DNA of 64,000 bases from Shewanella loihica PV-4 (lineage in GTDB: Bacteria > Pseudomonadota > Gammaproteobacteria > Enterobacterales > Shewanellaceae), in the NCBI RefSeq assembly GCF_000016065.1, contig NC_009092.1, positions 1,116,001 through 1,180,000 of the forward strand, in the 5' to 3' direction. Shown one piece after another: positions 1-11,011 of this stretch. The position numbers were made by a program, and so were the translations under genes. Every line of letters begins with the position of its first letter. The first letter of the stretch is position 1. Under the pieces are notes generated by a model. It saw only the letters and a list, made by a program, of their open reading frames with translations, had not been told where the DNA came from and did no database searches.

Positions 1-78
1 CCTTTCTACCGCTCGATTTTTAGCGCCTTTAGTCAAGCCTGCCAAGCCAGAGCAGCTCAACGCAAGAGATAGTGAAGC

Positions 79-1428
79 ATGAAGAAGTTAATCGATTATT
101 TGAAAGCCAATAAGATCACTGAGGTCGAGTGTGTCATCAGCGATATGACGGGGATTGCCCGCGGCAAGATTGCGCCGGTCGATAAGTTTATCGACGAGAA
201 GGGGATGCGTCTGCCCGAGAGTGTGCTGCTGCAGACGGTGACCGGCGACTATGTGGATGACGACCTGTACGACAGCCTGCTGGACAAGGCGGATATCGAC
301 TTTGTCTGTGTGCCCGATGAAAATGCGGTGTTCATGTTGCCCTGGACGGTCGAGGCCACCGCCCAGGTGATCCACGACACCTTCGATAAGATGGGTAACC
401 CCATAGAGTTGTCGCCCCGTAACCTACTGAAGAAGGTGCTCAAGCTCTATGAAGATAAGGGCTGGAAGCCGGTGATCGCCCCCGAGATGGAGTTCTATCT
501 GACCCATAGAAACTCAGATCCCGATATGCCATTGATTCCACCAGTTGGCCGCAGTGGCCGCAAGGAATCGGGCCGTCAGTCGTTTTCTATCGACGCCGCC
601 AACGAGTATGACCCGCTGTTCGAAGATATGTATGACTGGTGCGAGGCCCAGGGACTGGATATCGATACCCTGATCCACGAAGAGGGCACGGCCCAGATGG
701 AGATCAACTTCAGCCATGGTGATGCCCTGTCGCTGGCGGATCAGGTGTTTGTGTTTAAGCGTACCCTGCGTGAGGCGGCGCTCAAGCATGACGTTTGCGC
801 CACCTTTATGGCCAAGCCAGTCACCGACGAGCCGGGCAGCGCCATGCATATTCACCAGAGTGTGGTGGATATCAAGACGGGCAAGAACATCTTTACCAAT
901 GAGGACGGCACGAAAAGTGCTAAGTTCCTGTGCTACATAGGCGGCCTGCAGAAGTATATTCCCGAGTTGTTACCGCTGATGGCCCCGAACGTCAACTCCT
1001 TCAGACGATTCCTGCCGGGCACCTCTGCGCCGGTTAACCTGGAGTGGGGCGATGAGAACCGCACCTGTGGTCTGCGGATCCCCGAGTCGTCACCTCAGAA
1101 CCGTCGTATCGAGAACCGTATCGCCGGTGCCGATGCCAACAGCTACCTGGCCATCGCCGCTACTCTGTTGTGTGGTTACATGGGCATGGTGGAAGATGTG
1201 AAACCATCGACGCCGGTACAGGGACGCGCTAACGAGAATCGTCAGGGGATCAGCCTGCCGCTGACGCTGGAAGAGGCGCTGGCGGTGATGTCGGAAAGTT
1301 CGGCGGTGAGGGAATATCTGGGTGACACCTTCACCTCAGGTTATATCGCGGTGAAGCAGGCGGATCTGGAAAACTTCCGCCGGGTGATCAGCTCATGGGA
1401 ACGTGAGTTCCTGCTGCTGACCGTTTAG
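79..1428 (+). CDS. puuA: gamma-glutamylputrescine synthetase (glutamine synthetase family)
   Basis: 449 aa, the usual length for PuuA-type members of the glutamine synthetase family. These enzymes use ATP to join glutamate to putrescine, the first step of the Puu putrescine route in the cytoplasm. Family motifs are visible in order: APEMEFYL near residue 135 and HEEGTAQMEINF near 205 (metal and glutamate ligands), GSAMHIHQS near 255 (the GS active-site His), NSFRRFLPG, then NRTCGLRIPES and RIENRIAGADAN (ATP/glutamate site Arg residues). The ATG lies a few bases after a purine-rich AAGAGATAG. It heads a same-strand run that continues with potFGHI and puuB, which supports the polyamine assignment over a plain glutamine synthetase. 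The exact amine substrate is inferred from this context. Confidence 0.88.
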   Translation: MKKLIDYLKANKITEVECVISDMTGIARGKIAPVDKFIDEKGMRLPESVLLQTVTGDYVDDDLYDSLLDKADIDFVCVPDENAVFMLPWTVEATAQVIHDTFDKMGNPIELSPRNLLKKVLKLYEDKGWKPVIAPEMEFYLTHRNSDPDMPLIPPVGRSGRKESGRQSFSIDAANEYDPLFEDMYDWCEAQGLDIDTLIHEEGTAQMEINFSHGDALSLADQVFVFKRTLREAALKHDVCATFMAKPVTDEPGSAMHIHQSVVDIKTGKNIFTNEDGTKSAKFLCYIGGLQKYIPELLPLMAPNVNSFRRFLPGTSAPVNLEWGDENRTCGLRIPESSPQNRRIENRIAGADANSYLAIAATLLCGYMGMVEDVKPSTPVQGRANENRQGISLPLTLEEALAVMSESSAVREYLGDTFTSGYIAVKQADLENFRRVISSWEREFLLLTV

Positions 1429-1545
1429 CCTTTTTGCACCAGATTGGGGCAGGGCCGGCGACAAAATGAAGCAAGATTGCCGGGGGGATTAACCCCCTGG
1501 TGGAGTCATGGGTAACTAACCGGTGTAATTAGATATAAATTCATA

Positions 1546-1574
1546 TTGATGGTGAAATTATTCGATTTTACACT
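1546..1574 (+). promoter_or_regulatory. candidate sigma-70 promoter for potF
   Basis: TTGATG, a 17-base spacer and TACACT lie about 130 bases before potF, in the 278-base gap after puuA. The fit is moderate and no operator was recognised. It would give potFGHI-puuB a promoter separate from puuA. Confidence 0.3.
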
Positions 1575-1694
1575 AGCGATGAATGTTAAACAGGTTCGAT
1601 GCAGTTGTAAGCTGTAGCATTGGCAATAATAACAATGAAAGCCGTCACAAGCGGCAATGCAATGGCAGTAATCATCAGACTACTGGCAAGCTAA

Positions 1695-2807
<1,113 letters not shown>

Positions 2808-2905
2808 TGCCTACACCCGGGGGCAAGTTCGCTTGCCCTCCATTTCTTAGATCATCTTAACTATTGCAGTAGGTGCCTTAGCGGTGCTTTTTGTGGAGAA
2901 GTATT

Positions 2906-4042
2906 ATGGCTAGCAATTCGGGCGTCACCAACAAACCGACAACAAAGACGCAAGGAGAGGTGTTGCTGAAGATAGAGAGAGTCAGCAAGCTATTTGACGA
3001 TGTTCGTGCAGTGGACGACGTCTCGCTTAATATTAATCGTGGGGAAATTTTTGCACTGCTTGGCGGCTCAGGTTCGGGGAAATCGACGCTGCTTCGCATG
3101 CTGGCCGGCTTTGAGAAGCCGACCGAGGGACGCATCTATCTCGATGGGCAAGACATCACTGACATGCCGCCCTATGAGCGTCCTATTAACATGATGTTCC
3201 AATCTTATGCCCTGTTTCCACACATGACGGTGGCGCAGAATATCGCCTTCGGCCTCAAGCAGGACAAGATGCCCAAGGCCGAGATTGAGCAGCGGGTGAA
3301 GGAGATGCTCAAGCTGGTTCACATGGAGCCTTATGCCAAGCGCAAGCCGAACCAACTCTCAGGCGGTCAGCGTCAGCGTGTGGCCCTGGCCCGTTCACTG
3401 GCCAAGCGTCCAAAGCTTTTGCTACTGGACGAGCCCATGGGGGCGCTGGATAAGAAACTCCGTACTCAGATGCAGCTCGAGGTGGTGGACATTCTCGAGG
3501 CGGTTGGGGTGACCTGTGTGATGGTAACCCATGACCAGGAAGAGGCCATGACCATGGCCGAGCGTATCGCCATCATGAATGATGGCTGGATCGCCCAAAC
3601 CGGTTCGCCAATGGATATCTACGAGAGCCCGGCTAACCGCATGGTGGCAGAGTTTATCGGCAGCGTTAACCTGTTCGAGGGCGACATTGTCGAGGATGAG
3701 GTGGACCACGTGGTGATCAATGTGGCCAACATTCCTCAGCCCTTCTACGTGGGTTACGGGGTGTCGACCAGTGTGGATACTACCCAGGTATGGGTGGCGA
3801 TCCGTCCCGAGAAGACCCATATCAGCCGCGAGCAGCCAGAGGATGCGCGCAACTGGTGCGCAGGAAAGGTGGAAGATATTGCCTACCTGGGCGGTATCTC
3901 GGTTTACTACATACGCCTGTGTAACGGACAGCTTATTCAATCTGTGATGACCAACAGTGACCGCCGCGCCGACTCGCCCACCTGGGAAGAGGATGTCTTC
4001 GTCAGTTGGGAAGCGACCAGTGCCGTTGTACTGAGATCTTAA
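2906..4042 (+). CDS. potG: putrescine ABC transporter ATP-binding protein
   Basis: 378 aa ATPase of the putrescine importer. The Walker A motif GGSGSGKST, the Q-loop MMFQSYALFPHMT, the signature LSGGQRQRVALARSLA and Walker B LLLLDEPMGALD are all intact, followed by the H-loop VTHDQEEAM. The C-terminal third carries a TOBE-like domain, as in PotA/PotG. An upstream in-frame TTG at 2891 would extend the protein, but ATG 2906 is preferred because GTGGAG lies six to nine bases before it and the family begins with a short variable tail. It sits 98 bases after potF and 10 bases before potH, in one operon. Confidence 0.9.
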   Translation: MASNSGVTNKPTTKTQGEVLLKIERVSKLFDDVRAVDDVSLNINRGEIFALLGGSGSGKSTLLRMLAGFEKPTEGRIYLDGQDITDMPPYERPINMMFQSYALFPHMTVAQNIAFGLKQDKMPKAEIEQRVKEMLKLVHMEPYAKRKPNQLSGGQRQRVALARSLAKRPKLLLLDEPMGALDKKLRTQMQLEVVDILEAVGVTCVMVTHDQEEAMTMAERIAIMNDGWIAQTGSPMDIYESPANRMVAEFIGSVNLFEGDIVEDEVDHVVINVANIPQPFYVGYGVSTSVDTTQVWVAIRPEKTHISREQPEDARNWCAGKVEDIAYLGGISVYYIRLCNGQLIQSVMTNSDRRADSPTWEEDVFVSWEATSAVVLRS

Positions 4043-4052
4043 CGGGGGCGTT

Positions 4053-4958
4053 ATGAAGAAGTCATTGAAGTTTCGTTTGCCCAAGGGGCAGTGCTGGACG
4101 ATAGGCGTGCCCTATTTCTGGCTGCTGATGTTCTTTGCCTTGCCGTTTGCCATCGTATTGAAGATCAGTCTGTCGACCCCGGCCGTGGCGATTCCGCCCT
4201 ATGAGGCCTTGTATCAATATGCCGATGAGTCGCTGCAGATCATGCTCAATCTGGGCAACTATATTTTGATCTTCGAAGATCATCTCTATATCAATGCCTA
4301 CCTGGGCTCGCTCAAGATGGCCTGTGTTACCACCATCGGCTGTCTGCTTATCGGTTACCCCATGGCCTATGCCATTGCCAGGGCGCCTAAGCAGCATCAG
4401 ACAGTGCTGATCCTCTTGGTGATGTTGCCATCCTGGACTTCGTTCCTTATCCGGGTGTATGCCTGGATGGGCATCTTGAGTAACAACGGGGTGATCAATA
4501 ACCTGCTGATGTGGCTGGGGGTGATCTCCGAGCCGATTCAGATGCTTAACACTAATTTCGCCGTCTATATCGGTATCATCTACACCTATCTGCCCTTTAT
4601 GATCTTGCCGCTGTACGCCAACTTGTCGCAGCTCGATGGCAGCCTGCTCGAGGCCGCGGCGGATCTGGGTTCACGTAGCCTCAACACCTTCTGGAAGGTG
4701 ACGCTGCCGCTGTCGAAAGGCGGTGTGATTGCCGGGTCTATGCTGGTGTTTATTCCTGTGGTCGGGGAGTTTGTGATCCCTGAGCTATTGGGCGGTCCTG
4801 ATTCGCTCATGATAGGTAAGGTGCTGTGGCAGGAGTTCTTCAACAACCGTGATTGGCCGGTCGCTTCGTCGCTCGCCATCGTGATGTTGGCACTTCTGAT
4901 CATCCCTATCACCCTATTCCATCGTTATCAGTCCAGAAGTATGGAGAAGACGATATGA
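4053..4958 (+). CDS. potH: putrescine ABC transporter permease PotH
   Basis: 301 aa inner-membrane permease with about six hydrophobic segments. The first is near residues 20-38 (FWLLMFFALPFAIVLKIS). The cytoplasmic EAA loop that docks onto the ATPase is visible as EAAADLGSRSLNTFWKVTLP around residue 205. Length and sequence match PotH/PotB binding-protein-dependent permeases. It starts 10 bases after potG and its stop overlaps the potI start in ATGA, so the two permeases are probably translationally coupled and form a heterodimer. Confidence 0.9.
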   Translation: MKKSLKFRLPKGQCWTIGVPYFWLLMFFALPFAIVLKISLSTPAVAIPPYEALYQYADESLQIMLNLGNYILIFEDHLYINAYLGSLKMACVTTIGCLLIGYPMAYAIARAPKQHQTVLILLVMLPSWTSFLIRVYAWMGILSNNGVINNLLMWLGVISEPIQMLNTNFAVYIGIIYTYLPFMILPLYANLSQLDGSLLEAAADLGSRSLNTFWKVTLPLSKGGVIAGSMLVFIPVVGEFVIPELLGGPDSLMIGKVLWQEFFNNRDWPVASSLAIVMLALLIIPITLFHRYQSRSMEKTI

Positions 4959-5782
4959 GCAACAGACTAAGAAAATTGAGTTTCTCCACCCTGATGCTCT
5001 GGGGCGGGATGTTTTTCCTCTACGCGCCCATGTTCATCCTGGTCTTCTACTCGTTCAACGAGTCTAAGCTGGTGACCGTTTGGGGCGGCTTCTCGGCCAA
5101 GTGGTATGGCGAGCTGTTCCGCGACGACCAGATCCTCGATGCGGTGGCGACCAGCTTAAAGGTGGCATTCTTCGCCTCCACCATGGCGGTAATTCTCGGC
5201 ACCATGGCGGCCTTCGTGATGACACGCTTCGCTCGCTCCTGGGGCAAGATGACATTGTCGAACATGATCACCGCGCCCCTGGTTATGCCAGAGGTGATCA
5301 CGGGTCTCTCGCTGTTGCTGTTGTTCGTGCACATGGCGGATCTGCTGGGCTGGCCCGCCGAGCGTGGCATGTTGACCGTGTGGATCGCCCACTCGACCTT
5401 CTGCGCCGCCTATGTGGCCGTAGTGGTCTCATCCAGGCTGCGTGAGCTGGATATGTCTATCGAGGAGGCGGCTCAGGATCTGGGGGCGACGCCACTCAAG
5501 ACCTTCTTCCACATCACAGTGCCTATGATCTCGCCGGCGCTGATCGCGGGTTGGCTGCTCTCCTTCAGCCTGTCGCTGGATGACCTGGTGATTGCCAGCT
5601 TCGCCTCGGGACCGGGTGCAACGACCCTGCCTATGGTGGTCTTCTCCTCGGTGCGCATGGGGGTCTCGCCTAAGATCAACGCCTTAGCGACACTGATCAT
5701 TCTGATCGTCTCGCTGATCGCCTTCATCTCCTGGTATCTGGCCCGCCGCGCAGACAAACGCAGCCGTATGGTCAGCGACTAG
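4955..5782 (+). CDS. potI: putrescine ABC transporter permease PotI
   Basis: 275 aa second permease of the importer. The start is set at the ATG in the ATGA overlap with potH. An upstream ATG at 4853 would lie deep inside potH and add residues with no membrane-protein character. The N-terminal hydrophobic segment (LMLWGGMFFLYAPMFILVFYSF) and the EAA loop EEAAQDLGATPLKTFFHIT fit PotI/PotC. About six membrane spans are expected. After it come 83 bases and then puuB, so putrescine uptake and oxidation are encoded together. Confidence 0.9.
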   Translation: MSNRLRKLSFSTLMLWGGMFFLYAPMFILVFYSFNESKLVTVWGGFSAKWYGELFRDDQILDAVATSLKVAFFASTMAVILGTMAAFVMTRFARSWGKMTLSNMITAPLVMPEVITGLSLLLLFVHMADLLGWPAERGMLTVWIAHSTFCAAYVAVVVSSRLRELDMSIEEAAQDLGATPLKTFFHITVPMISPALIAGWLLSFSLSLDDLVIASFASGPGATTLPMVVFSSVRMGVSPKINALATLIILIVSLIAFISWYLARRADKRSRMVSD

Positions 5783-5865
5783 GCACGCAGCGTTAGCTCA
5801 AGACGACAGGCGGCCGCGCCGCCTGTCTACCCAAGCCATTATTATAACGATTCAGGGTGAATGAT

Positions 5866-7152
5866 ATGACCTGTACACCTCATGCAAATTCCTATTATGC
5901 GGCATCTGCCAATACCAAGGCGCTGCGCGACAAGTTAAGCGATAACATAGAGACCGACGTCTGTATCATAGGCGCCGGCTATACCGGCCTCTCTTCGGCG
6001 ATCCATCTGCTGGAGGCGGGCTTTAAGGTGACTGTACTGGAAGCCGCCAGGGTTGGCTTCGGCGCCTCAGGGCGTAACGGCGGTCAGATAGTCAACAGCT
6101 TCAGCCGGGATATCGACACCATAGAAAAGGTTGTGGGCACAGAGCAGGCCAAGTTGTTTGGTCAGATGGCCTTCGAAGGTGGCCGCATCCTCAAGGGGCT
6201 GGTAGCTAAATACAACATCCAGTGCGATCTGAAAGATGGCGGCGTGTTTGCAGCGCTGAACAAGAAACAGATGGGCCACCTCGAGGCGCAAAAAGCGCTG
6301 TGGGAGAAGCATGGTCATCTGGGGCACTTAGAGCTGCTGGATGAGCAGGGCATTCGCGACGTGGTGGATACCGAGCGTTATGTCGGTGGATTGCTTGATA
6401 AGAGCGGCGGCCATATTCATCCGCTTAACCTGGCACTGGGTGAGGCCGATGCGGTGGAATCCTTGGGCGGACAGATCTTCGAAGATTCGGCCGTTGTTCG
6501 TGTCGATCAGGGCGAGAATCCTGTGGTGCATACTCAGGAAGGTTCGGTGAAGTGTAAGTTTGTCATCGTCGCCGGTAACGCTTACCTCAAGGGGCTGCTG
6601 CCCGAGCTGCAGGCCAAGTCTATGCCCTGTGGTACTCAGGTGATCACCACTGAGCCCTTGGGTGAGGAGCTGGCGCACTCGCTGCTGCCCCAGGACTACT
6701 GCGTGGAAGATTGTAACTATCTGCTGGATTACTTCAGGCTCTCGGGTGACAAGCGCCTCATCTATGGTGGCGGTGTGGTCTACGGCGCGCGGGATCCTGC
6801 CAACATAGAGGCGATCATCCGTCCCAAGATGCTGGCGACCTTCCCGCAGCTTAAGGATGTGAAGATAGACTTTACCTGGACGGGTAACTTCCTGCTGACC
6901 CTGTCGCGCCTGCCGCAGGTGGGGCGTATCGGCGGTAACATCTATTACTCTCAGGGTTGTAGCGGCCATGGGGTGACCTATACCCATCTGGCGGGGCAGA
7001 TACTGGCCGAGACCATCAATGGCCAGGCGAAACGTTTCGATGCCTTCGCCCAGTTGCCCCATTACCCCTTCCCGGGCGGTCATCTGCTGCAGGTGCCTTT
7101 CTCGGCGATCGGCGCCTGGTACTACACAATGCGTGACAAGCTGGGTGTCTAG
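5866..7152 (+). CDS. puuB: gamma-glutamylputrescine oxidase (FAD-dependent)
   Basis: 428 aa from the chosen ATG. A GTG at 5857 is also in frame, but it overlaps the AGGG ribosome site that is well placed for ATG 5866. The FAD-binding beta-alpha-beta motif is at residues 35-60 (VCIIGAGYTGLSSAIHLLEAG), followed by the GFGASGRNGGQ flavin signature typical of the DAO/PuuB family. PuuB oxidises gamma-glutamylputrescine to the aldehyde, the step after PuuA. The distal position in a puuA-potFGHI-puuB array supports this over a generic glycine/D-amino-acid oxidase. The downstream genes of the pathway (puuC, puuD) are not in the window. Confidence 0.87.
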   Translation: MTCTPHANSYYAASANTKALRDKLSDNIETDVCIIGAGYTGLSSAIHLLEAGFKVTVLEAARVGFGASGRNGGQIVNSFSRDIDTIEKVVGTEQAKLFGQMAFEGGRILKGLVAKYNIQCDLKDGGVFAALNKKQMGHLEAQKALWEKHGHLGHLELLDEQGIRDVVDTERYVGGLLDKSGGHIHPLNLALGEADAVESLGGQIFEDSAVVRVDQGENPVVHTQEGSVKCKFVIVAGNAYLKGLLPELQAKSMPCGTQVITTEPLGEELAHSLLPQDYCVEDCNYLLDYFRLSGDKRLIYGGGVVYGARDPANIEAIIRPKMLATFPQLKDVKIDFTWTGNFLLTLSRLPQVGRIGGNIYYSQGCSGHGVTYTHLAGQILAETINGQAKRFDAFAQLPHYPFPGGHLLQVPFSAIGAWYYTMRDKLGV

Positions 7153-7170
7153 CCAGGTTATTGCCATTAA

Positions 7171-7195
7171 AAAAGCCCGCTCGATGCGGGCTTTT
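7171..7195. terminator. bidirectional rho-independent terminator between puuB and the SPFH gene
   Basis: AAAAGCCCGC and GCGGGCTTTT form a 10-base stem around TCGAT, with a T run on the plus side and an A run that becomes a T run on the minus side. It lies between two convergent genes. Confidence 0.85.
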
Positions 7196-7248
7196 TTGTA
7201 TTGATTAAGGCTTGCAAGCGCAATCAGAGTGTCGATGAATGTTTCTAG

Positions 7249-8187
7249 TTACTGTTTCTTGCTGCTCATGTTCCACAGCACGCTCTGGTCGCTGCCCATA
7301 ATGGTGGTGGGCATCTGACCGTTCCACTGCTGGGCGCGCACATAATCCACCAGAGTCTGAGATTCTCTCAGCGCCTCGGCCTTCTTCTTGATCGCTTCTG
7401 CTTCTGCGATACCCTTGAGGCGAATCGCTTCCGCCTCGGCAATCGCTTCTGTCTGAATGGCGTAGGCTTTACCGTCGGCAGTGGCCTTGGCGGCGTCACG
7501 CTTGGCGTTCGCCGTGTTCACCTCACGCTGGGCCTCCAGGTTCTGTCTTTCCAGACGGTGTTTCTCGGCGGCTGCGAGGTTTTTCTCTGTCTGTTTGGTC
7601 TCGATAGACTGGATATACTTCTGCGGAAGACCAAGATTTTCCAGCTGGGCGGAGTCCAGCTTGACCGGGTACTCCTTCATCTCCTCGACAAGAAAATCTT
7701 CTATCTGGGCGATCACCCGGCTGCGGTTTTGGATGATCTCCTCGGCCTTGTAACGCGCCAGGGCATCCTTGGCGGCGGATCTCAGCTTAGGGTCCAGGAT
7801 GCGCGATTCGAACTGGCTCAGGCCACCATAGCTCTTAAACAGGTCGAAGGCCTGATCGCGATTGACCGTCCAGTTGATGGACACCTCGGCGGTGACTGGC
7901 ATCTGTTCGTGGGTCGAGGCGTTGAGCTTCTCGACGTTCTTGCGGGTACGTATCTCTAAGACTTCGACCTTGTCGACAAAGGGGATCTTAACGTGCAGGC
8001 CGGGATTAACCTGTTCTGTGGCCTGGCCGAAACGCTTGATGATGCCCACATGGCCCTCATCGACCGTGTACATGGTCTGGCTGAACAGGACGAGGGCGAA
8101 AAGCAGGCCGGCGATTAACACCAGGGCGCCTTTGCCTTTGGTCTTTATCGTCGATAGGTTGGCGATATCCTTAGGTAGTGTGGTCAT
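7249..8187 (-). CDS. prohibitin-like SPFH/band 7 membrane protein
   Basis: 312 aa. One N-terminal membrane segment (residues about 20-40, ALVLIAGLLFALVLFSQTM) precedes an SPFH/band 7 domain containing VDEGHVGIIKRFGQ and NPGLHVKIPFVDKVEVL. A long Ala/Glu/Lys-rich coiled coil follows (residues about 200-285) with repeats of the AEAEAI type. This layout is that of bacterial prohibitins, which form large membrane rings and often modulate proteases such as FtsH. HflC is related but comes as an hflK-hflC pair, and no hflK is here, so a symbol is not given. Start chosen at ATG 8187, with GGAGAG just upstream, rather than the longer reading from 8235. Confidence 0.8.
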   Translation of the reverse strand: MTTLPKDIANLSTIKTKGKGALVLIAGLLFALVLFSQTMYTVDEGHVGIIKRFGQATEQVNPGLHVKIPFVDKVEVLEIRTRKNVEKLNASTHEQMPVTAEVSINWTVNRDQAFDLFKSYGGLSQFESRILDPKLRSAAKDALARYKAEEIIQNRSRVIAQIEDFLVEEMKEYPVKLDSAQLENLGLPQKYIQSIETKQTEKNLAAAEKHRLERQNLEAQREVNTANAKRDAAKATADGKAYAIQTEAIAEAEAIRLKGIAEAEAIKKKAEALRESQTLVDYVRAQQWNGQMPTTIMGSDQSVLWNMSSKKQ

Positions 8188-8319
8188 TCTCTCTCCTTGT
8201 GACTGTGTCTCTTGGCGGCAACAGCGCGTTGGCAATATCTGTTACGCCCAGGTTGTGCCCGAGTTAAGGTGCTGAGGATATTACGTTATTTACCCTTTGA
8301 GTCAAGGGAGAGTAGGGGG

Positions 8320-10770
8320 TCAGTGGTTGAGGAGCTGGTCGAACTCTTTGAGGGGGAGCGGCTTGCTGAACATATAGCCCTGGCCCTGTTCGCATTCCAG
8401 CGCCACCAGTTTTTGCAGCTGTTCGGCATCTTCTATGCCTTCGGCGATAAGCTTGAGCTTGAGGGACTTGGCCAGATGGATCACCGCCTTGACGATATCC
8501 AGGCTCTGCTCATCCCCCAGCATATCTTTGACGAAGGATTGATCTATCTTCAGGGTGTTGACCGGGAAGAACTTGAGGTAGCTGAGGCTGGAGTAGCCGG
8601 TGCCGAAATCGTCGATAGCGATGCTCAGTCCCAGAGAGGAGAGGGTATTGAGCACATTTAACGCCTCGTCGAAATCATACATGAGGGAACTCTCTGTCAC
8701 CTCGAGTTCGAGGAAGCTGCTGTCGAGTCCGGTGAGCTCCAGCACCTTGGCCACCGAGTCGCAAAACTCGGGATTGGTAAACTGCTTGGCGGCGATGTTG
8801 ACGGCGATCTGCAGCGGCCGACCCCTTTTTTGCCAGGCCTTTGCGGCCATGCAGCTCTGTTTGAGGATGATCTCACCCAGCTGATGGATGAGGCCTGTCT
8901 CCTCTGCAAGGGGAATAAAGTCCAGCGGCGAGATCAGCTTGCCGCTGGGGTCGTATAATCGGGCCAGTGCCTCCGCGCCTATGATCTCTTTGGTCTTCAG
9001 ATCCACTTTTGGTTGGTAGTAGACCTCTATCGCTTCCGTGTCGATGGCGGTGCGCAGCAGGGTGACCAGCTCGTGGCGTTTCGTTAGCTCTTGCTCGAGA
9101 TCCTCGGAGAAGTAACAGAAGCGGTTGCGCCCCAGATCTTTGGCGCGGTACATGGCTGCATCCACATGGGTCATCAGCTCCTCGGCCCTGAGGGCGTCCG
9201 AGGGGTAGATGCTGATCCCGACGCTGACCGACAGGGTATATTCCTGGCCGTCGATACGAAATGGCGTGTTGAGGCTGCGGACGATATCTGTGGCGATAGA
9301 GTCCACCTGGCTGGTGGCGGTGAGCGAAGGCAGCAGCAGGACAAACTCGTCGCCGCCGATGCGCCCCAGGGTGGCGTTGGGGTCGATGAGGGACTGCAGT
9401 CGTTTCGCCACCTGCTTGATCACCTGATCCCCATAGCTGTGGCCCAGGGAGTCGTTGAGGTATTTGAAGTGATCTATGTCGATCAGCATCAGGGCGACGC
9501 TCTTGTCATAGGAGTCGGCCACGGCGCAGGCGTGATTGATCCTGTCATGCAGCAAGATGCGATTAGGCAGGTCGGTCAGCTGATCATGGTTGGCCAGGTG
9601 GCTCATCTTCAGCGACATGGCCACAGACTCGCTGCAATCGTGGAAGACTATGATGCCGCCTGTGACCTTGCCTTCGCTGTCTGTGATGGGGGCGGCGGAG
9701 TCTTCAATCTGGAAGGTGGTGCCATCCAAGCTGTTGAGCTGACAGTTGAGGGCCATGGCGACGTTGCGTTTCTCCTTGATGGCGATGGTGACCGGGTTAG
9801 GGCTGCGGTACTTGGTCTTGGCATCGCACAGATCCATCACCTGTTCGATATGCAGGCCGATGGCGTCGCGACACACCCAGCCGGTGAGGCGTTCTGCGAT
9901 GGGATTCATGAAGGTGATCATCGCCTCGCTATCGGTGGCGATGACGGCGTCGCCGATGGCGTTGAGCATGATCTTCAGGCGCCGATTCTCGGTATCCAGT
10001 TGGCTCTTGGCCCGCTTGATGGAGGTGATATCCGTCAGGGTCAGCAGCATGCCCGCCACGTGTCCATCTTGTTTCCTGATGGTGAGATGGGCCTGGGCAT
10101 AATCTATCTTGCCCGGGGTATCTTCCAGGGCAACCTCGAACTGATGCTTAGGTTTATTGCTGGCGATACGGGCCAGTATCTCCTCATACAGGGCCTTAGG
10201 TAGCAGGCTAGAGGCGGGCTTACCCAGTGCATCTTGGGGGATAGTGCCGAACCACCTGCCGTTGTAGTCGTTATGAAAACGGTTGAGCAGATCCTTAGAC
10301 CAATAGGAGATGTAAGAGGGGATCTGATTGACCAGGGCTTGCATATCCTGGCGCGCCTCTATGATGGTCTGCTCCTGACGTTTGAGCAGCAGATGATTCT
10401 TGACCCGCAGGCGACAGGTGGCGAGATCGATAGGCTTGTGGATGAAGTCTATGCCGCCCGAACTGAGGGATTTATATTCGAAGCTGCTCTCGCTGTGGGC
10501 GGTCACGAAGATCACCGCGCTGTTGCAGGTCTTGGGGTTATTCTTCAGGCGCTTACACATCTCGAAGCCATTCATCTGTGGCATCTCGATATCCAGCAAT
10601 ATGATGGCGGGTTGATGTTGCTCGGCCTTATCCAGCGCGTCCTGACCACCCGTACTACAGATGATCTCGGCCAGATCGGTAAGGGATTGCTCCAGCAGAT
10701 GTAGGTTGGCGCTCTCATCGTCGACAACTAATATTTTTTGTCGAGTCTCTACATCGTTGCCGAAAAGCAT
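8320..10770 (-). CDS. response regulator with PAS, GGDEF and EAL domains
   Basis: 816 aa cytoplasmic protein. An N-terminal receiver (about 10-130) has KILVVDDE, the phospho-acceptor in ILLDIEMP and the IHKP lysine. Two PAS-like regions follow (about 145-375). A diguanylate cyclase domain has an intact GGDEF near residue 470, and a C-terminal phosphodiesterase domain has an intact EAL (GAEALARL, near 598), DDFGTGYSS and LKIDQSFV. Both catalytic motifs look active, so it could make and break c-di-GMP. ATG 10770 with AAGGAAT before it is preferred to the TTG at 10788. It is divergent from the hybrid kinase at 11012, separated by 241 bases. Its receiver resembles the stand-alone receiver at 14561, so the kinase may phosphorylate both. 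Confidence 0.9.
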   Translation of the reverse strand: MLFGNDVETRQKILVVDDESANLHLLEQSLTDLAEIICSTGGQDALDKAEQHQPAIILLDIEMPQMNGFEMCKRLKNNPKTCNSAVIFVTAHSESSFEYKSLSSGGIDFIHKPIDLATCRLRVKNHLLLKRQEQTIIEARQDMQALVNQIPSYISYWSKDLLNRFHNDYNGRWFGTIPQDALGKPASSLLPKALYEEILARIASNKPKHQFEVALEDTPGKIDYAQAHLTIRKQDGHVAGMLLTLTDITSIKRAKSQLDTENRRLKIMLNAIGDAVIATDSEAMITFMNPIAERLTGWVCRDAIGLHIEQVMDLCDAKTKYRSPNPVTIAIKEKRNVAMALNCQLNSLDGTTFQIEDSAAPITDSEGKVTGGIIVFHDCSESVAMSLKMSHLANHDQLTDLPNRILLHDRINHACAVADSYDKSVALMLIDIDHFKYLNDSLGHSYGDQVIKQVAKRLQSLIDPNATLGRIGGDEFVLLLPSLTATSQVDSIATDIVRSLNTPFRIDGQEYTLSVSVGISIYPSDALRAEELMTHVDAAMYRAKDLGRNRFCYFSEDLEQELTKRHELVTLLRTAIDTEAIEVYYQPKVDLKTKEIIGAEALARLYDPSGKLISPLDFIPLAEETGLIHQLGEIILKQSCMAAKAWQKRGRPLQIAVNIAAKQFTNPEFCDSVAKVLELTGLDSSFLELEVTESSLMYDFDEALNVLNTLSSLGLSIAIDDFGTGYSSLSYLKFFPVNTLKIDQSFVKDMLGDEQSLDIVKAVIHLAKSLKLKLIAEGIEDAEQLQKLVALECEQGQGYMFSKPLPLKEFDQLLNH

Positions 10771-11011
10771 AGAAGAATTCCTTTTCAAATCTGCCGTCTA
10801 TATTCAGCTTAGCCGACTATAATCAGTTTGCTTAAGGTTTTTCGCGCTTAATGCTGAAAACCAGATTAAATACTACTTTTTAGTTAGTTAGCTGCGGGTA
10901 ATTGACCATATTCTCCGATAGAACACCGCGCAGTTTATCGCCTATGCTGAAAGCGTATTGATTGAATAACAGTGTGTTACTGAGGCTGGATAGTAAAAGG
11001 AGTTATAGTCC

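Noticed and set aside
3422..4084. A 220-codon minus-strand frame over potG
   Set aside because: His-rich shadow frame opposite an intact ABC ATPase.
6328..7167. A 279-codon minus-strand frame over puuB
   Set aside because: Shadow of a clear FAD oxidase; no family features and no site.
9091..10203. A 370-codon open frame on the plus strand over the GGDEF-EAL gene
   Set aside because: It is antisense to a gene with intact domains, has the His/Asp/Gly-rich look of a shadow frame in GC-rich DNA and no ribosome site.
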